64,000 nt of DNA from Geosporobacter ferrireducens (GCF_001750685.1 NZ_CP017269.1:930001-994000); one strand, 5' to 3'; counted from the first letter of the stretch, positions 43,608-52,128 are shown. The notes: generated by a model not told the origin, from the letters alone. A program made the numbers and translations.

Positions 43608-45071
43608 CTACCTTACCAGATTCAAGCTTCTGTCTTTTATTTCATAAACCAAATCCGCCACATTATCAATCAACCGTTTATCGTGGGTGATAAATAAAAT
43701 TGTCCCTGCATACCCTTTCATTAGCTTTTCTAAAGCCTCTAAACTTGGTAAATCAAGGTAGTTGCTTGGTTCGTCCATTAGCAAGATATTATACTTGCCA
43801 AGAAACATTTTGGCTAACAACAACTTGATAATTTCACCGCCGCTTAAAACCGATAATGTTTTGTTAATATCATTCTGTAGAAAGTTCATTGAGGCTAGTA
43901 CTGAACGTATTTCGGAAACATTGTAATCACAATCCTCCTGCATGAATTTCATAACTTCCTGATTACGATTATACTTATAGCCATTTTGGGCAAAATAACC
44001 TATCTTTGCCTTAGGAGAAATGGAGATTCCATCTTCACGGTTTAAGATCATTTGTATTAAGGTTGTTTTTCCTGTACCATTACCTCCAATCAATGCCACC
44101 TTTGCTGCAAGTGGAATGCTAAAAGATGCCTTTTCAAACAACAACTTATCTTCAAACCTTTTACTTATTTCTGTTCCAATGATCGGATATGGATTATGGA
44201 GTTCTAATGCAGTACTTTGTCGAAAACAAATTGTGCGGGTGTTTTCTGGAGCTTCCACATCGCTCAAAGCTGCAATTCTGTGTTCCATAGACTTAGCAGC
44301 ATTATACAGTTTTTTTTGCTTACTTCCCACTGTTTTCTGATGTGCCAGACGTCCACCGCTTTCAGAACTGTTTTTCTTAGCAGCACCTTTTACTTTCTGA
44401 TCTATTTTACGTGCTTGTTTTCGCTTGTCCTCAGCAGCCTGTTCCAGTCGGTCTCGTTCCGCTACAAACTGTTCGTATTTTGCTGCCTGATTTTTACGCT
44501 CTTCCTCTTTCTGGCGAAGATAATCAGAGTAGTTTCCCCAATACTCCATGATTTTTCCGTCTTTCAGTTCCCATATCTTATCTACCACCTCATCAAGGAA
44601 ATAGCGATCATGGCTGATAACTAACAATGCACCAGAAAAATATTTTAACTGTCTGATTAAAAAATTGATTCCTTCATGGTCTAAATAACTGGTGGGTTCA
44701 TCTGCCAAAATACCATGCACCTGTTCTGAAAGAGCTTGTGCTATTTTAAGTCTTGTTTCTTCACCACCGCTCATGGTCTTTACCTCTAGTTGTTCAACGC
44801 CGAGTTTGCTCATAAGTGCAAAATCTTTTACCTCCTGCAAAGCTGCTTCATCTAGCTGAGGGATATAGGCAAACTCTCCAAGACGATGGATTTTACATCC
44901 CGGTGGGGTTAATTCACCCAAAAGTACCTTGAGTAAGGTACTTTTTCCTGCACCATTTTCTCCCACCAGACCAATACGGTCATAATCATATAACACCAAT
45001 TCAGCTATATCTAACACGTCACGCCCTGTGTATTCTACACGAACGTCTTTTGCTTTTATTATTAATTCCAT
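43608..45071 (-). CDS. Msr(D)-like ABC-F ribosomal protection protein
   Basis: The protein has 487 residues, the same length as Msr(D), and matches what I remember of Msr(D) across most of its length. Two ATPase domains are present: [20 protein letters not shown] with [12 protein letters not shown], and [15 protein letters not shown] with [12 protein letters not shown], joined by a charged helical interdomain linker ([19 protein letters not shown] onward). Such proteins eject macrolides or related drugs from ribosomes. A leader peptide and RNA stems precede it. The ATG follows AGGAGGAAGG. Confidence 0.9.
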   Translation of the reverse strand: MELIIKAKDVRVEYTGRDVLDIAELVLYDYDRIGLVGENGAGKSTLLKVLLGELTPPGCKIHRLGEFAYIPQLDEAALQEVKDFALMSKLGVEQLEVKTMSGGEETRLKIAQALSEQVHGILADEPTSYLDHEGINFLIRQLKYFSGALLVISHDRYFLDEVVDKIWELKDGKIMEYWGNYSDYLRQKEEERKNQAAKYEQFVAERDRLEQAAEDKRKQARKIDQKVKGAAKKNSSESGGRLAHQKTVGSKQKKLYNAAKSMEHRIAALSDVEAPENTRTICFRQSTALELHNPYPIIGTEISKRFEDKLLFEKASFSIPLAAKVALIGGNGTGKTTLIQMILNREDGISISPKAKIGYFAQNGYKYNRNQEVMKFMQEDCDYNVSEIRSVLASMNFLQNDINKTLSVLSGGEIIKLLLAKMFLGKYNILLMDEPSNYLDLPSLEALEKLMKGYAGTILFITHDKRLIDNVADLVYEIKDRSLNLVR

Positions 45072-45081
45072 TTTCCTTCCT

Positions 45082-45144
45082 CCTGTCTAAAATCGCATGT
45101 TTTCATTCACCTGTTCGCAGGGAAAACCCTGCGATTTAAGCAGG
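45082..45144 (-). promoter_or_regulatory. Translational attenuator of the msr(D)-like gene
   Basis: In the coding sense CCTGCTTAAATCGCA (45130-45144) pairs with TGCGATTTTAGACAGG (45082-45097), whose last bases are part of the AGGAGG ribosome binding site. A competing short stem CGCAGGG/CCCTGCG (45116-45133) uses four of the same bases. A ribosome stalled at the leader stop, six bases before the first arm, would break the long stem and free the start. Inference from sequence and known Msr regulation. Confidence 0.65.
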
Positions 45145-45149
45145 AAGGA

Positions 45150-45170
45150 TTATATGAATATATAATACAT
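45150..45170 (-). CDS. Leader peptide of the msr(D)-like gene
   Basis: A six-codon frame MYYIFI and stop, preceded by AAAGGAGG at the right distance. It closely resembles the MYLIFM leader reported upstream of msr(D), on which macrolide-bound ribosomes stall. Followed by competing stems. Confidence 0.75.
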   Translation of the reverse strand: MYYIFI

Positions 45171-45195
45171 AAGTGTACCTCCTTTACATTTTAAG

Positions 45196-45540
45196 TTATT
45201 TTTTCTTCATGCCAATTATTAATGTTAAATCTACAGTTATAGTAGATGTATTCTTTTCATATATATCATTTAATCTATCAGCACTCTGTCCCCAAGTTAA
45301 TGGTGTCATACTAACGAAATATGGTAAAAGCTCTTTTTTAACATCAAAAGAATAGTTGATATTTTGAATCTCTTTAACATCTAGCTTTTGTCTAAAATAA
45401 TTGATCACTTTACCATTAGAATAATCAGAGACATCCTTACCACTATGAATTGTTTCCCGTAATTCTTTAAGATACTTCGATCCTGGAATCACCTTTATAA
45501 CAATTCCTTGATTATTTAGTATTCTATCAAATTCACCTCA
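45196..45540 (-). pseudogene. RlmA/TlrB-like 23S rRNA methyltransferase, C-terminal fragment
   Basis: The frame is open from about 45534 to a stop at 45196 and reads NNQGIVIKVIPGSKYLKEL, later NYSFDVKKELLPYFVSMTPL and TWG. This is like the C terminus of RlmA-type rRNA guanine methyltransferases (MTP-F/L-W motif). The zinc-binding and SAM-binding N-terminal parts are missing. If so it was once a macrolide-resistance-type gene ahead of the msr(D)-like gene. The family call is moderate. Confidence 0.5.
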
Positions 45541-45584
45541 TTTATTAATCTGATGTGAATTCTTGAAAATGACCATTCAACGTT

Positions 45585-45624
45585 AAAAAGGGCTGCAAAT
45601 GAACATAATCCATCTGCAACCCTT
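45585..45624 (-). terminator. Intrinsic terminator ahead of the methyltransferase fragment
   Basis: In the direction of the genes GGGTTGCAGATG pairs with CATTTGCAGCCC and is followed by TTTTT. Being upstream of a gene, it may be an attenuator. Bases 45708-45850 beyond it form two more hairpins (ATTTAGTT/AACTAAAT; GAATGTT/AACATTC). Confidence 0.6.
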
Positions 45625-45629
45625 ATATC

Positions 45630-46031
45630 TCTATAAAAAATATGGGACATCAAAAACTACACGAAGGCAGTCTAAGCTTAATGTCTATAATAGGATACAA
45701 TTTAAAAGTGTATGAATGTTCATTGCAAGAATCCTAAAATAAGGTATAACAAACAAACCTAAAGCAATAGGCTTTTTCACACCTTATCTCTATTTAGTTA
45801 TTTGTATTAAACTAAATAACGGAGTCTCATTCTATAAATAAACATTCACATACCTCTTTTCAAAATATTTGCTCTTAGTATAACACATATGAAAATAATT
45901 ATCAATATGCCCTTACATTAGCAAGATTTGTCCCCATATTTTTAATGGTCAACAATAAACTAGATATACGCTTAAAAATACTATTCTCATACAAAACCCT
46001 TGCACTTTTATGAAGAACTAATAAACACGTA
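45630..46031. other. Possible 5' leader region, no gene
   Basis: 400 bp with no coding frame. Inverted repeats GAATGTT (45714) and AACATTC (45841) frame a stretch with a second stem (ATTTAGTT/AAACTAAAT), as expected of an antibiotic-responsive leader RNA reading towards the terminator at 45585. Confidence 0.4.
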
Positions 46032-46114
46032 ATATTAGAGTGTTCACGACGTTTATCAGCTCTCGCGAAGCCTGACCCAAGATGCTGATGAATGTTGGAA
46101 ACACTCTGTTAGGC
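46032..46114 (-). other. attC-like site H (family 3)
   Basis: AGAGTGTT and AACACTCT are L-box arms; the right R box is GTTAGGC. In the middle, TTATCAGC and GCTGATGAA pair. The left R box has decayed. Site I at 16970 shares most of it. It lies 42 bp beyond the lipoprotein gene stop. Confidence 0.65.
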
Positions 46115-46155
46115 CACGGAAAACACGAAAACTGCTAATTGATATTAAAAATTTG

Positions 46156-46725
46156 TTATTCAAACATAACCAGCCGATATGGTGAAACGCTTTTTATGTA
46201 CTCCATATTACTTGATACCAACGACTTCATGACATCATTAAATTTCAAAGTATTGTCATTAGTTAATACAACAACCCTACTATCTCTTAATGGATTCCCA
46301 AACTTTCCTTCTAGCATTAACAAGTATTGGTACGGTTGCTTTTTTTGGTTTTCAGAACTGCTATCAAATAAATAGTAATAATCATCATCGAAAAATAAAT
46401 CGTTAAAATACACAATGGTATCATCTTCTGTTTCTGTATAAAATTTAACTATGCGAATACTAGTATTTTTACCTTTTGATGCGTCTTCAATAAAACTGTT
46501 CCACAATTCTTTATTTGCAATGTCCTTTGAATCTTGTTTAACAAAACATCCATCTTTTTTAGCATCTTCTACAGTATACTTCGTTGGTAGATTTGAAAAA
46601 CCTGTATACTTTCCATTATCGTCAAATGAAAATTTTATGCTTTGATTATCATATTTTTCAGCACATGATATTAATAATCCGACAATGCAAATAATTGTAA
46701 AAAATGATACTATAATCTTCCTCAT
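46156..46725 (-). CDS. DUF4362-like lipoprotein
   Basis: The protein has 189 residues. The signal peptide (MRKIIVSFFTIICIVGLLISC) ends in a lipobox. The sequence YTVEDAKKDGCFVKQDSKDI, then NKELWNSFIEDASKGKNTSIRI, is typical of DUF4362 proteins, which are membrane-anchored with unknown function. A lone unit followed by attC-like site H. Confidence 0.85.
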   Translation of the reverse strand: MRKIIVSFFTIICIVGLLISCAEKYDNQSIKFSFDDNGKYTGFSNLPTKYTVEDAKKDGCFVKQDSKDIANKELWNSFIEDASKGKNTSIRIVKFYTETEDDTIVYFNDLFFDDDYYYLFDSSSENQKKQPYQYLLMLEGKFGNPLRDSRVVVLTNDNTLKFNDVMKSLVSSNMEYIKSVSPYRLVMFE

Positions 46726-46907
46726 ACAAATTACCTCTCACTAAGAATGCTAGTTTTTTTCTTTCAATCTAAAATAAGTATTATTGCAATCATTGAAAAT
46801 ACTAGAGTTGACTTTTTAAAACTAATAATTTTACTTTGCATTATTTCCTCCTCAATGCTCTTTTTAAACAGTCTTCACATGTTATACTGACTCTTTCAGT
46901 GTATTTC

Positions 46908-47042
46908 GGCTGACCTTCCGCATTTTCCACACCTTCGAATTGTACACCAAAGGAATACCCCATAGCGGAGCTTCGAAGATGTGGTACTGCCCCTGCCCTT
47001 GACACGTGCTTCCAGCACCTTTATGCAAATGCATTGTTAGGT
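46908..47042 (-). other. attC-like site F (family 2)
   Basis: Right R box GTTAGGT, L boxes CCGCATTTT and AAATGCATT, 135 bp. CCTTCGAATTG and GTACACCAAAGGAATACCCC match site D. The left R box GGCTGAC deviates from the consensus. It lies 28 bp beyond the TudS-like gene stop. Confidence 0.65.
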
Positions 47043-47069
47043 GACAGCTCAACACTCAGATGGTTTGCC

Positions 47070-47618
47070 CTATGCATTCAACAGAGTATCAATTGACTCT
47101 ATTGCCTCATCCATTTTGGAACTCTTAATTCCTACTATGTTCAATTCAATATTCCTGTTCTTTAACGATGTTCTAAGTGCCTTAATGAAAATCCCTTCAC
47201 CTACAACTTCTTCATCATTTTCTGAAGTAGTGTTTACACCGCAGCTCGGAGATCTATTTATGCCAACAACACCAGAAATCTGGAAACCATGCTTCAAGTA
47301 TTCTTCAATTTGATAAACCGTGTTCTCAACAAGTCTATCGATAGTTTGCAGTTGTTCATCCTTGAGCAGTTCTTTTCTTATCCTTGTATTTTCAACAACA
47401 ACAGGTCGCTCTGCACCTTTGATGTCGCCACGATCAAGCCCTAAACACATCAATTCAGGGCATGGCATCTGTACAACACCTACTTTTGCTTCCATCAGTC
47501 TTTTTACAATTTCCTCATTTGTACCTGGAAAGTCAGCTGTTCCATCAGAGATTGAATTTTGATTTAGAACGCAATGACATACGAATACTATTTTTTTACT
47601 TCTTACATCGTTGAACAT
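47070..47618 (-). CDS. TudS/DUF523-like protein
   Basis: The protein has 182 residues. VCHCVLNQNSIS, MPCPELMCLGLDRG and NRSPSCGVNT contain the three cysteines that in TudS-like thiouracil desulfidases hold a [4Fe-4S] cluster (family knowledge). It may remove sulfur from thio-nucleobases, or bind a cluster for another reason. The ATG follows GAGAGGTG. A typical cassette with site F behind it. Confidence 0.82.
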   Translation of the reverse strand: MFNDVRSKKIVFVCHCVLNQNSISDGTADFPGTNEEIVKRLMEAKVGVVQMPCPELMCLGLDRGDIKGAERPVVVENTRIRKELLKDEQLQTIDRLVENTVYQIEEYLKHGFQISGVVGINRSPSCGVNTTSENDEEVVGEGIFIKALRTSLKNRNIELNIVGIKSSKMDEAIESIDTLLNA

Positions 47619-47682
47619 AAAGCACCTCTCATCCTTTATTTTTGTATCTTAAGTTCTCTGTTTTTTCCCTGTTGTGCTGTTC

Positions 47683-47824
47683 ACCTAACTTCCCGCATTC
47701 CCACCGTCGTCGAGTTGAGCCCTATAGCCTTACCTCTGAGTGGTGCTAACCCTGCTTAACGGTACAAGCAGAGACTTTCTTCATGACTGCACTTCTTGCG
47801 CCCCTATGGAAATGCATGTTAGTT
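47683..47824 (-). other. attC-like site G (family 2)
   Basis: Left end ACCTAAC fits RYYYAAC exactly, right end GTTAGTT, 142 bp. L boxes CCCGCATTCCC and GGAAATGCAT pair. Between its right end and site O are only 100 bp with no coding frame, so the cassette behind this site is empty or has lost its gene. Confidence 0.75.
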
Positions 47825-47927
47825 GATCCTACAACCTAACTCATTTTGTTATGGTACATTTGGAAGAAACATCGAAATAGTCATTAATAGGCTTCTTTCA
47901 CAGTTTACATATTATAAGAAGAATGTG

Positions 47928-48017
47928 TCACAACAGGGTCGCGGGTTTGCGAAGTTGATTTGGAGGACGAGTGATCTTCTTGTCCGGAAAAGCAATTTCC
48001 CAAACCTGCTGTTAGGC
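47928..48017 (-). other. attC-like site O
   Basis: Right end GTTAGGC; left TCACAACAGG; arms GGGTTTGCGAA and TTTCCCAAACC pair imperfectly, with CCTGCT/AACAGG next to the R boxes. It lies 49 bp beyond the stop of the C45 gene. Confidence 0.6.
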
Positions 48018-48065
48018 GATGTAGGACGCGACCCGCGGTGTTATTATCATTTTTTGTTTTGTCTT

Positions 48066-49121
48066 CTAAAACTCATACCGTACATATTCATACTCACAGG
48101 GGTGGCCAGCGGCTATATATATTGCCCCTTCAGCTGGAACCATGATAAACGAAGCAACTGTTGTCGATGATGTTGGGACCGTGGGATTAAAGTGGCGGCA
48201 TATGGAATCGGGATGGTGGTCGTGATCGGCCAGGATTTTCATAATGATTTCAGTATTTATGTGACCATAATGCTGGTCCAATAAACTGCGAATTCTGTCT
48301 AAGCGATGGTAGCTGTCGGGCTGTAATTGCAGTGCAGTGTCCACTTCCTTGAAACGTTCTGTAAGATAATGATTTGAATGCAACAACATATCCCTTTCTG
48401 GGTATAGAAGTTCAAAATCGTTATGAATACTCTCAATACCGGACATATGCCCGTTTATGTCCGCTAAATGATAGTAGCCAAGGCCACGGACAACTTGTTT
48501 AAGAATATCTATGGCATCGTGGATATTTTTTTCTCTCATCACTCGGGGAAGATAACAGCCTACTGGAATATTAAATGAGTAGTCTTGACCTATGGTAGCA
48601 TTTGCGCATATACCGATTCCGGCAGATGAAAGTGTGAATTCACTGGAGTTTGAAAAGCTTAATATGAATTGTACGAGGCCATTGGCATGATGAATTTTTA
48701 ATAAATCTATCGGTGTTCCAGGCAAAAAATCTATGTTTTGCCCCAGAATGGTTTTCCCGTCTTGTGTTGCCTTTCCTGTTGCCGCAAAGGAGGTGCACAA
48801 GCCTGAAATATTGTTGTAGTAGAAAGTAAGCTCATTAAAGCACTTCTGAGTAAATATTTCTTCCAAACTAAGCCCGGTAGCGTCAGCCTGCCCCCGCATT
48901 ATTTCAACCAGATAAGGATCAAACTCTTGAACTGCAGGGAGAAACTTCATAGCATTGGAGACGACCTCTTTCTTTGAGGCTTTGTAAAAAAGCGCCATAC
49001 TATTGCAAATGTTCTCCGAGATTTTTAAAATGTTTTCTTTACAACCTTCCCCCCACTGCCGGCCGATTTCATAGGGAGTACCCCGGCACTCAATTAGTTT
49101 AAACTCTTTAGCATTTTTCAT
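48066..49121 (-). CDS. C45 (acyl-CoA:6-APA acyltransferase-like) Ntn-hydrolase
   Basis: The protein is about 351 residues. RGTPYEIGRQWGEGCKENI at the N terminus and GLCTSFAATGKATQDGKTILGQNIDF, with Cys following Gly as the autocatalytic cleavage site and nucleophile, mark the C45 family of Ntn hydrolases. Relatives hydrolyse or transfer acyl groups of beta-lactam-like amides and N-acyl amino acids. The frame is open back to 49286, but that part overlaps the attC-like site B, so the ATG at 49121 after AAAGGAG is the true start. Confidence 0.88.
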   Translation of the reverse strand: MKNAKEFKLIECRGTPYEIGRQWGEGCKENILKISENICNSMALFYKASKKEVVSNAMKFLPAVQEFDPYLVEIMRGQADATGLSLEEIFTQKCFNELTFYYNNISGLCTSFAATGKATQDGKTILGQNIDFLPGTPIDLLKIHHANGLVQFILSFSNSSEFTLSSAGIGICANATIGQDYSFNIPVGCYLPRVMREKNIHDAIDILKQVVRGLGYYHLADINGHMSGIESIHNDFELLYPERDMLLHSNHYLTERFKEVDTALQLQPDSYHRLDRIRSLLDQHYGHINTEIIMKILADHDHHPDSICRHFNPTVPTSSTTVASFIMVPAEGAIYIAAGHPCEYEYVRYEF

Positions 49122-49181
49122 TAGGTTTTCTCCTTTCTTTTTGACGGCTCGGGTTAACACCCTAGAGCTACGTCCTATCTC

Positions 49182-49311
49182 GCCTAACGTCCCCGCACTC
49201 AAGATGTTTCTCAGCCTTAGATAACTCTTATCTTGGGCTGAGAAATTTGCTTTGCCTTCTTCGAAGATATTACCCCAAACAGCCAAAGTGAACTTGAGTG
49301 CATTGTTAGGC
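49182..49311 (-). other. attC-like site B (family 1), the most canonical site
   Basis: Left R box GCCTAAC and right R box GTTAGGC are the exact integron consensus and complementary to one another. L boxes GCACTCAAG and CTTGAGTGC are inner arms with unpaired CGTCCCC/ATT spacers. The centre folds through CTCAGCC/GGCTGAG and GCTTTG/CAAAG pieces. Length 130 bp. It is homologous to site A. It lies 93 bp beyond the stop of the lipoprotein gene. Confidence 0.85.
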
Positions 49312-49403
49312 GGCGGACTATGGCCCTCGGGGCAAGAGCAGCACGGATGCTGCGGCCTTATAAAAACATCTTCATCCTATTACTTTGTGAAATTGTCAAT
49401 AAC

Positions 49404-50000
49404 TTACTTAGAAATGAAATCGTCTATGTTGTCTATTCTAATATCAATATAGTTGTCTAAATTATTTGCTTTTACCAAGCGAATGTACATGGGCTTTTCA
49501 TCTATGCTACCACCACCAATAAGCAGATAATAATTTTTATCAATATCATAGTGTCGAATATATAATCCACTGCCAATATCAATGCTATGATATTTTTCAA
49601 AATCTTCCCACGAAAGTTCATTACCCTTTTTAGATAATTCTATTACTTTTTCTAAGGATAATTTGTCTGTTTCTTTTCTGAAAAATTGCCATTCATTATT
49701 TATCATAACAACAATACCATCATCACAATAAGCATATGCTGCACCAACACAGCCAAAATTACTTTGACCATTTTGAGTAGGAATTTCCGAACCATCAACT
49801 TCCGAAGTAATTGTACCTATAATAGCCGAATCATCTATTTCAACTGGCATTTTCTCACCCGTATCCAGATAAAGCTGTTCTTCAACCATTACCATAGGGA
49901 TTCTATCCCATAACATTTTCTCTTCAACTTCCTTATTTCCACAAGCAGTTATTGCTATAATCAAGAATAATATAAGAACCAAACTCAGAATTTTTTTCAT
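49404..50000 (-). CDS. Lipoprotein of unknown function
   Basis: The protein has 198 residues. The signal peptide (MKKILSLVLILFLIIAITAC) ends in a lipobox. The mature part is acidic with aromatic strands (NFGCVGAAYAYCDDGIVVMI, LSWEDFEKYHSIDIGSGLYI), without a domain I know. Followed by attC-like site B. It is the last minus-strand gene of the second block. Confidence 0.82.
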   Translation of the reverse strand: MKKILSLVLILFLIIAITACGNKEVEEKMLWDRIPMVMVEEQLYLDTGEKMPVEIDDSAIIGTITSEVDGSEIPTQNGQSNFGCVGAAYAYCDDGIVVMINNEWQFFRKETDKLSLEKVIELSKKGNELSWEDFEKYHSIDIGSGLYIRHYDIDKNYYLLIGGGSIDEKPMYIRLVKANNLDNYIDIRIDNIDDFISK

Positions 50001-50134
50001 CTACATTACCTCCAAATCCTGATTTATCTTCATGTTATATAAATAATCATTGATTCACAACATCAAACAAATGTGAATTATCAAAGCGCTTAAGATGTTC
50101 TTCCATAATCCGCAGCAGGACGCCGCGACCTTTG

Positions 50135-50310
50135 CGTATGGTTTCAGAGCTCTCATGGCCTAACAGTTCCTGTATAAATTATTCTACATTTAGCTACTAT
50201 TTCCTTCATTTTTCATACAAATTTTTACAGTCTATCCCAATCCTTCCACTGCTACGGCTTTTACAATATAAAGGGGCAGGGACTTGTCTGTTCGTGAAGG
50301 TATTTATCCT
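50135..50310 (-). pseudogene. Tyrosine recombinase C-terminus, decayed (copy 4)
   Basis: GAGCTCTCATGGCCTAACAG and the following 150 bp match the DNA around copies 1-3. Only the ELLGHESS region is recognisable; the end of the gene is replaced. It lies next to permease copy 7, the same order as at 20350-20702. Confidence 0.5.
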
Positions 50311-50505
50311 ATAGCAACCCTGTCTCCGTCTTCTTTATGTTGATGTATAAAAAAGCCGTTTAACACCGTAGACTAGCTCTTACCGTCAAAATCCTAGACC
50401 TTTCATCTATCTATATCGATAAAGGCTCAATTCAAACTGAATGGTTTGGTATGACTTGCGATCTCTTAGTAAAAACCATAAATCAAGTTTGGTATCGTAA
50501 TAAAA
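50311..50505. repeat. Spacer repeated from 20555-20670
   Basis: GTCTTCTTTATGTTGATGTA, AAAAAAGCCGTTTAACAC and CAATTCAAACTGAATGG recur in the same order in 20555-20670 between recombinase copy 3 and permease copy 5. No gene is visible. Confidence 0.65.
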
Positions 50506-50509
50506 GACA

Positions 50510-50698
50510 ATGGCTGTATCCATTGTCGTTACGGTACTTGGTGTCTATGGTGGTTTTAGGGAAGTAGCTTCAGATAAGGTAAAAATGCTGCAAACCTTTG
50601 GTGCCGCAAGATTACAGATCCTACAGAAAGTCATCATTCCTGCCACTATTCCGACAATCGGCAGTACGAATAGGCTGCTTTTTCAAGCAGCCTATTGA
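50510..50698 (+). pseudogene. ABC permease remnant with internal deletion (copy 7)
   Basis: The first 50 codons match copies 3 and 4 (KMLQTFGAARLQILQKVI), then about 190 bp are missing and the frame runs into the conserved terminator. Confidence 0.7.
50671..50694 (+). terminator. Hairpin after permease copy 7
   Basis: TAGGCTGC/GCAGCCTA stem as after the other copies. Confidence 0.7.
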
Positions 50699-50793
50699 TC
50701 TGGAAAAATAATATTTTCATTCGTTTAAGACAATGGAATAATTCTCTCAAAAAAGGAGATCACAAGTTAAGTGCTTGGCATTTTTCGAAACAG

Positions 50794-52005
50794 CTAGATA
50801 ACCGTCGCTAGACTTTTGCTGCTTTCACAAAAATCCAGTGCTGCTTGTACCATCAATGCTACTCCTATCGGCAGGGCTTTTTCATCCGGATTGAATTTTG
50901 GATTATGAATAGGTGCGGCTTCCTCAAAAGGAATTGTTCTGTCTCTGCAGCCCAACCAAAAATAAGCTGAAGGAACCTTTGTGGCAAAGAAGGCAAAGTC
51001 TTCTCCTCCAAGGGCTGATGTGGGAGCAATAAGTGCATCATTTCCCAGCACATGCTGCATGGCCCTAAATACGAGATTTGTCATATGGGAATCATTGATT
51101 GTTGGCGGATAGCCTTTTACATATTTAAAGGCATATTCTCCTCCCATCGCTGAGGTAACTCCCTTTATTAGGTTTTCTATTCTCTTTGGCATGGCATTTC
51201 GGATATCTGGATCAACCGTTCTAACGGTACCCTCTAATTGCACTTTATCGGCAATTACATTATATTTCGTACCTCCATAGATTTTGCAGATGGAAATGAC
51301 TGCCGCGTCTAATGGGCCTATGTTTCTAGCTACTATGGATTGTAGGACAGAAACAACATTTGAGGCGATAGCAACGCTATCGATGCCGTTTTCCGGTTGG
51401 GAACCATGACTGCTTTTTCCCTTTATGCTTATAAAGATTCTATCGGAGGCACCCATAATAGTGCCTGTTTTTATGGCAGCTGTCCCTGTTTGTAATTGGG
51501 GCCAAACATGGAGGGCCAGCATGGCATCCACTTTGGGGTTTTCTAAAACGCCATCATCGATCATTCCTGGTGCTCCCCCGACAGGGTTGTTCTCTTCTGC
51601 CGGCTGAAAGATGAATTTGATGGTTCCTTTTAGTTCTTCCTTGAGTTCTGTCAAAACATGGGCACAACCTAATAGGATGGCGGTATGCATATCATGACCA
51701 CAGGCATGCATCACATCTTTGTTGACTGAGGAGAATGCTAATCCTGTCTCTTCCTGTATTGGTAAGGCATCCATATCCGCCCTCAAGGCAAGTACTTTTC
51801 CTTTTTCTCTCCCGCTTAAGATACCAACAACCCCTGTTTTGCCAACATTTCTTTTGACCTCCATCCCTAAGCCCTCTAAAACCTCTGCTACTTTTTCAGC
51901 CGTTCTTTTTTCTTGATAGGCTAACTCCGGATGTTGATGAAAATCTCTTCTATACTTTATTATTAATTCTTCATATTTTTTCGTTAATTCTTGTATTTCC
52001 TTCAT
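50794..52005 (-). CDS. M20 family amidohydrolase (AbgB/hippurate hydrolase-like)
   Basis: The protein has 403 residues. ALRADMDALPIQEETG and HACGHDMHTAILLG hold the metal-binding His/Asp residues, and QPAEENNPVGGAPGMIDDGV carries the catalytic Glu; SALGGEDFAFF is the last metal ligand. The family cleaves acyl or aminobenzoyl groups from amino acids or peptides. It lies downstream of an AbgT transporter gene, which suggests uptake and hydrolysis of the same compound. ATG after AAAGGGGAG. Confidence 0.93.
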   Translation of the reverse strand: MKEIQELTKKYEELIIKYRRDFHQHPELAYQEKRTAEKVAEVLEGLGMEVKRNVGKTGVVGILSGREKGKVLALRADMDALPIQEETGLAFSSVNKDVMHACGHDMHTAILLGCAHVLTELKEELKGTIKFIFQPAEENNPVGGAPGMIDDGVLENPKVDAMLALHVWPQLQTGTAAIKTGTIMGASDRIFISIKGKSSHGSQPENGIDSVAIASNVVSVLQSIVARNIGPLDAAVISICKIYGGTKYNVIADKVQLEGTVRTVDPDIRNAMPKRIENLIKGVTSAMGGEYAFKYVKGYPPTINDSHMTNLVFRAMQHVLGNDALIAPTSALGGEDFAFFATKVPSAYFWLGCRDRTIPFEEAAPIHNPKFNPDEKALPIGVALMVQAALDFCESSKSLATVI

Positions 52006-52128
52006 CTGTTTTTCTCCCCTTTATTGTACTTGCTGTATCTTATTTTTCTTTTATTTTTCTCTCCTATGTATTTTATCTCTTTTGTATTTCAATCCCATGC
52101 CTGCCGTCTTTTTCTCGGTAGAAGGTAT

